Positions 6,436 to 7,713 of a stretch of 7,713 bases of DNA are shown here, piece after piece (positions within the stretch are counted from its first letter, which is position 1; each line of letters starts with the position of its first letter). Origin of the DNA: Oscillospiraceae bacterium (GTDB lineage Bacteria > Bacillota_A > Clostridia > Oscillospirales > JAAYXM01). The notes under the pieces were generated by a model that did not search any database, was not told the DNA's origin, and worked only from the letters and a program-made list of their open reading frames with translations. The stretch is taken from the NCBI GenBank assembly GCA_017408185.1, contig JAFQVE010000457.1, positions 1 through 7,713 of the forward strand, in the 5' to 3' direction. Made by a program: the position numbers and the translations under genes.

Positions 6436-7563
6436 ATGTTTTCACAGGAAGACAAAAAAATTGCAGAAGAGTTTCTCGGAAGGGTTACGGAGAAGCTTTA
6501 TGTAATGGCAAAAGAAATCGGTGCGAACTTTCCGTATTCGGGAGAAAACGGATGGGTTCCGAAGGGCGAGGGCGTAGACATCACCGATTGGCAGATGGGC
6601 TTCTGGCCCGGCATCCTCTGGCTTATGTATATAAAGACAGGCGATGGGATGTTCAAAGAATTGGCTGAAGGGTGCGAAGAAAAGCTTGACGAGGCGTTTG
6701 ACCTCTTTATGGGGCTTCACCACGATACCGGCTTTATGTGGAATCTTTCCGCCGTGGCAGATTTCAAGCTGACGGGCAATGTCCGCTCACGCGAGCGGGC
6801 GCTCCACGCGGCAACGCTCCTTGCAGGAAGATACAATATAAACGGCAGATTTATCCGTGCGTGGAACATTCCGCCAAACGGTCGTGCAATTATTGACTGC
6901 ATGATGAACATTCCCATTCTTACATGGGCAAGCAAAGAGACAGAAGATCCTCGCTTTGCGCTGATTGCCGAGGCTCACGCAGATACAAGTATGAAGCATT
7001 TTATAAGATGCGACGGCTCGGTGCATCATAAGGTTGATTTTGACCCGATAACGGGCGAGGTTCTTGAAACTCCGGGAGGTCAGGGGTATGGTCCCGGCTC
7101 CTCGTGGTCGCGTGGTCAGGCTTGGGCAATATACGGTTTTGTGCAGGCATACTTAAACCTCGGTAAACCGGAATATCTCGAATGTGCAAAGCGCGTTGCC
7201 CACTACTTTATTGCAAACATTGAGAAAGACAGCATTCCGCTTCTTGATTTCAGAGCGCCGAAAGAGCCGCGGCTTTTCGATGCATCGGCAGGTGCAGTTG
7301 CTGCGTGCGGTCTTATAGAGATTGCGCGTCTTGTTCCCGATTACGAGAAGCAGATTTATGAAAATGCGGCAATGTCGCTTCTCCGCGGTCTTGATAAGGA
7401 TTGCAATTACGATAAGAATGAGCTGAATCTCCTTAGCACCTCAAGCAGCCGTTATCACACTGAGATAGGTCATCACGCACCGTTTATTTACGGCGATTAT
7501 TATCTTCTGGAAGCACTCATGAAGCTTTATGGCAATGACGGAAGATTTACTATCCACAATTAA
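6436..7563 (+). CDS. GH88 unsaturated glucuronyl hydrolase
   Basis: This encodes 375 residues, the usual size for GH88. The enzyme hydrates the 4,5 double bond of an unsaturated uronic acid at the non-reducing end of oligosaccharides made by polysaccharide lyases, releasing that residue. Recognisable features are TDWQMGFWPGILWLMY at 50-65, HHDTGFMW at 95-102, GRAIIDCMMNIP at 149-160, GSSWSRGQAWAIYGF at 221-235 and a closing GDYYLLEALMKL. D97 and D154 fit the two conserved aspartates (Asp88 and Asp149 in the Bacillus sp. GL1 enzyme). GH105 is a related alternative, but the WPG and HHDTGF motifs favour GH88. There is no signal peptide, as is common in this cytoplasmic family. The start is the ATG at 6436, preceded by AAGGAGGA (6423-6430) at ideal spacing; an in-frame ATG at 6382 lies inside the preceding gene and has no such site. 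It is almost certainly co-transcribed with the lyase-like gene. Sulfation preference and linkage cannot be read from sequence. Confidence 0.93.
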   Translation: MFSQEDKKIAEEFLGRVTEKLYVMAKEIGANFPYSGENGWVPKGEGVDITDWQMGFWPGILWLMYIKTGDGMFKELAEGCEEKLDEAFDLFMGLHHDTGFMWNLSAVADFKLTGNVRSRERALHAATLLAGRYNINGRFIRAWNIPPNGRAIIDCMMNIPILTWASKETEDPRFALIAEAHADTSMKHFIRCDGSVHHKVDFDPITGEVLETPGGQGYGPGSSWSRGQAWAIYGFVQAYLNLGKPEYLECAKRVAHYFIANIEKDSIPLLDFRAPKEPRLFDASAGAVAACGLIEIARLVPDYEKQIYENAAMSLLRGLDKDCNYDKNELNLLSTSSSRYHTEIGHHAPFIYGDYYLLEALMKLYGNDGRFTIHN

Positions 7564-7713
7564 TCGAGATGGCGTGTCTTTTTGTATTTTTTTATAAACT
7601 CGCTCGGCGTCATACCCGTTTGTCTGCGAAATTCCTGTGTGAAATATGAGGTGTTTTCAAACCCGGCAAGCTCTGAAATTCTGGAAATGTTTTTTCCTGA
7701 AATAAGCAGCTGA
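7560..7713 (-). CDS. AraC-family regulator, C-terminal fragment (5' part beyond window)
   Basis: Only the last 50 residues are in the window. They form the second helix-turn-helix of an AraC-type DNA-binding domain: ISRISELAGFENTSYFTQEF, then the signature FRRQTGMTPSEFIKKYK and a short tail ending in HLD. The segment aligns with the end of the complete regulator at 3338-4102 (ISEVAEQCGF and TGKTPAEYKK) but is clearly a different protein. The gene converges on the GH88 gene, and its TAA stop shares the palindrome TTAA (7560-7563) with the GH88 stop. Its sensor domain is not visible, so it could be a one-domain regulator or the response-regulator half of a two-component system. Confidence 0.88.
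   Translation of the reverse strand, partial: QLLISGKNISRISELAGFENTSYFTQEFRRQTGMTPSEFIKKYKKTRHLD

Noticed and set aside
6095..6445. Minus-strand open frame of 116 codons under the lyase-like gene's end
   Set aside because: It is the antisense shadow of a well-supported gene, without its own translation signals.

Overview
This window looks like part of a carbohydrate-utilisation locus from an anaerobic Gram-positive bacterium, probably a gut-type member of the Clostridia. That guess rests on strong AGGAGG-type ribosome binding sites, canonical sigma-A promoter spacing, moderate GC content, enzymes without signal peptides, and several AraC-type regulators among glycan enzymes. Nothing here fixes the taxon more closely. 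No RNA gene, CRISPR array, insertion sequence or prophage feature was seen.

Layout. Positions 1-3150 hold two minus-strand genes that appear to form an operon: an aldose-1-epimerase-like beta-sandwich protein (2257-3150, TTG start) followed by a large DUF4838-type putative glycoside hydrolase (2222 down to the window edge, incomplete). Positions 3151-3337 are a control region. It has a near-consensus minus-strand promoter (TTGACG, 17 bp, TACAAT) and, running into its -35 box, three direct repeats with an exact 21-bp period. A complete AraC-family regulator is encoded at 3338-4102, minus strand. Positions 4103-4271 are a divergent promoter region. On the plus strand a second operon encodes a 714-residue protein with an alpha-toroid plus beta-sandwich layout, resembling polysaccharide lyases (4272-6416), and 19 nt later a GH88 unsaturated glucuronyl hydrolase (6436-7563). 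The window ends in the C-terminus of another AraC-family regulator on the minus strand, whose stop codon overlaps that of the GH88 gene.

How it may work. A lyase cutting a uronic-acid polysaccharide leaves a 4,5-unsaturated uronyl residue at the new non-reducing end, and GH88 enzymes remove that residue. A lyase-like gene next to GH88 therefore suggests stepwise breakdown of a glycosaminoglycan-like or other uronate-containing oligosaccharide. The visible N-termini lack signal peptides, so these steps are probably cytoplasmic and act on imported oligosaccharides. The epimerase-like and DUF4838 proteins would handle other sugars or linkages of the same glycan. The local AraC regulator is the natural candidate to bind the 21-bp repeats and activate the epimerase-DUF4838 operon. 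No transporter, sulfatase or uronate-catabolic gene is visible here.

The two most interesting points are the phased AraC-type operator and the lyase-like protein, which I cannot assign to a named family.
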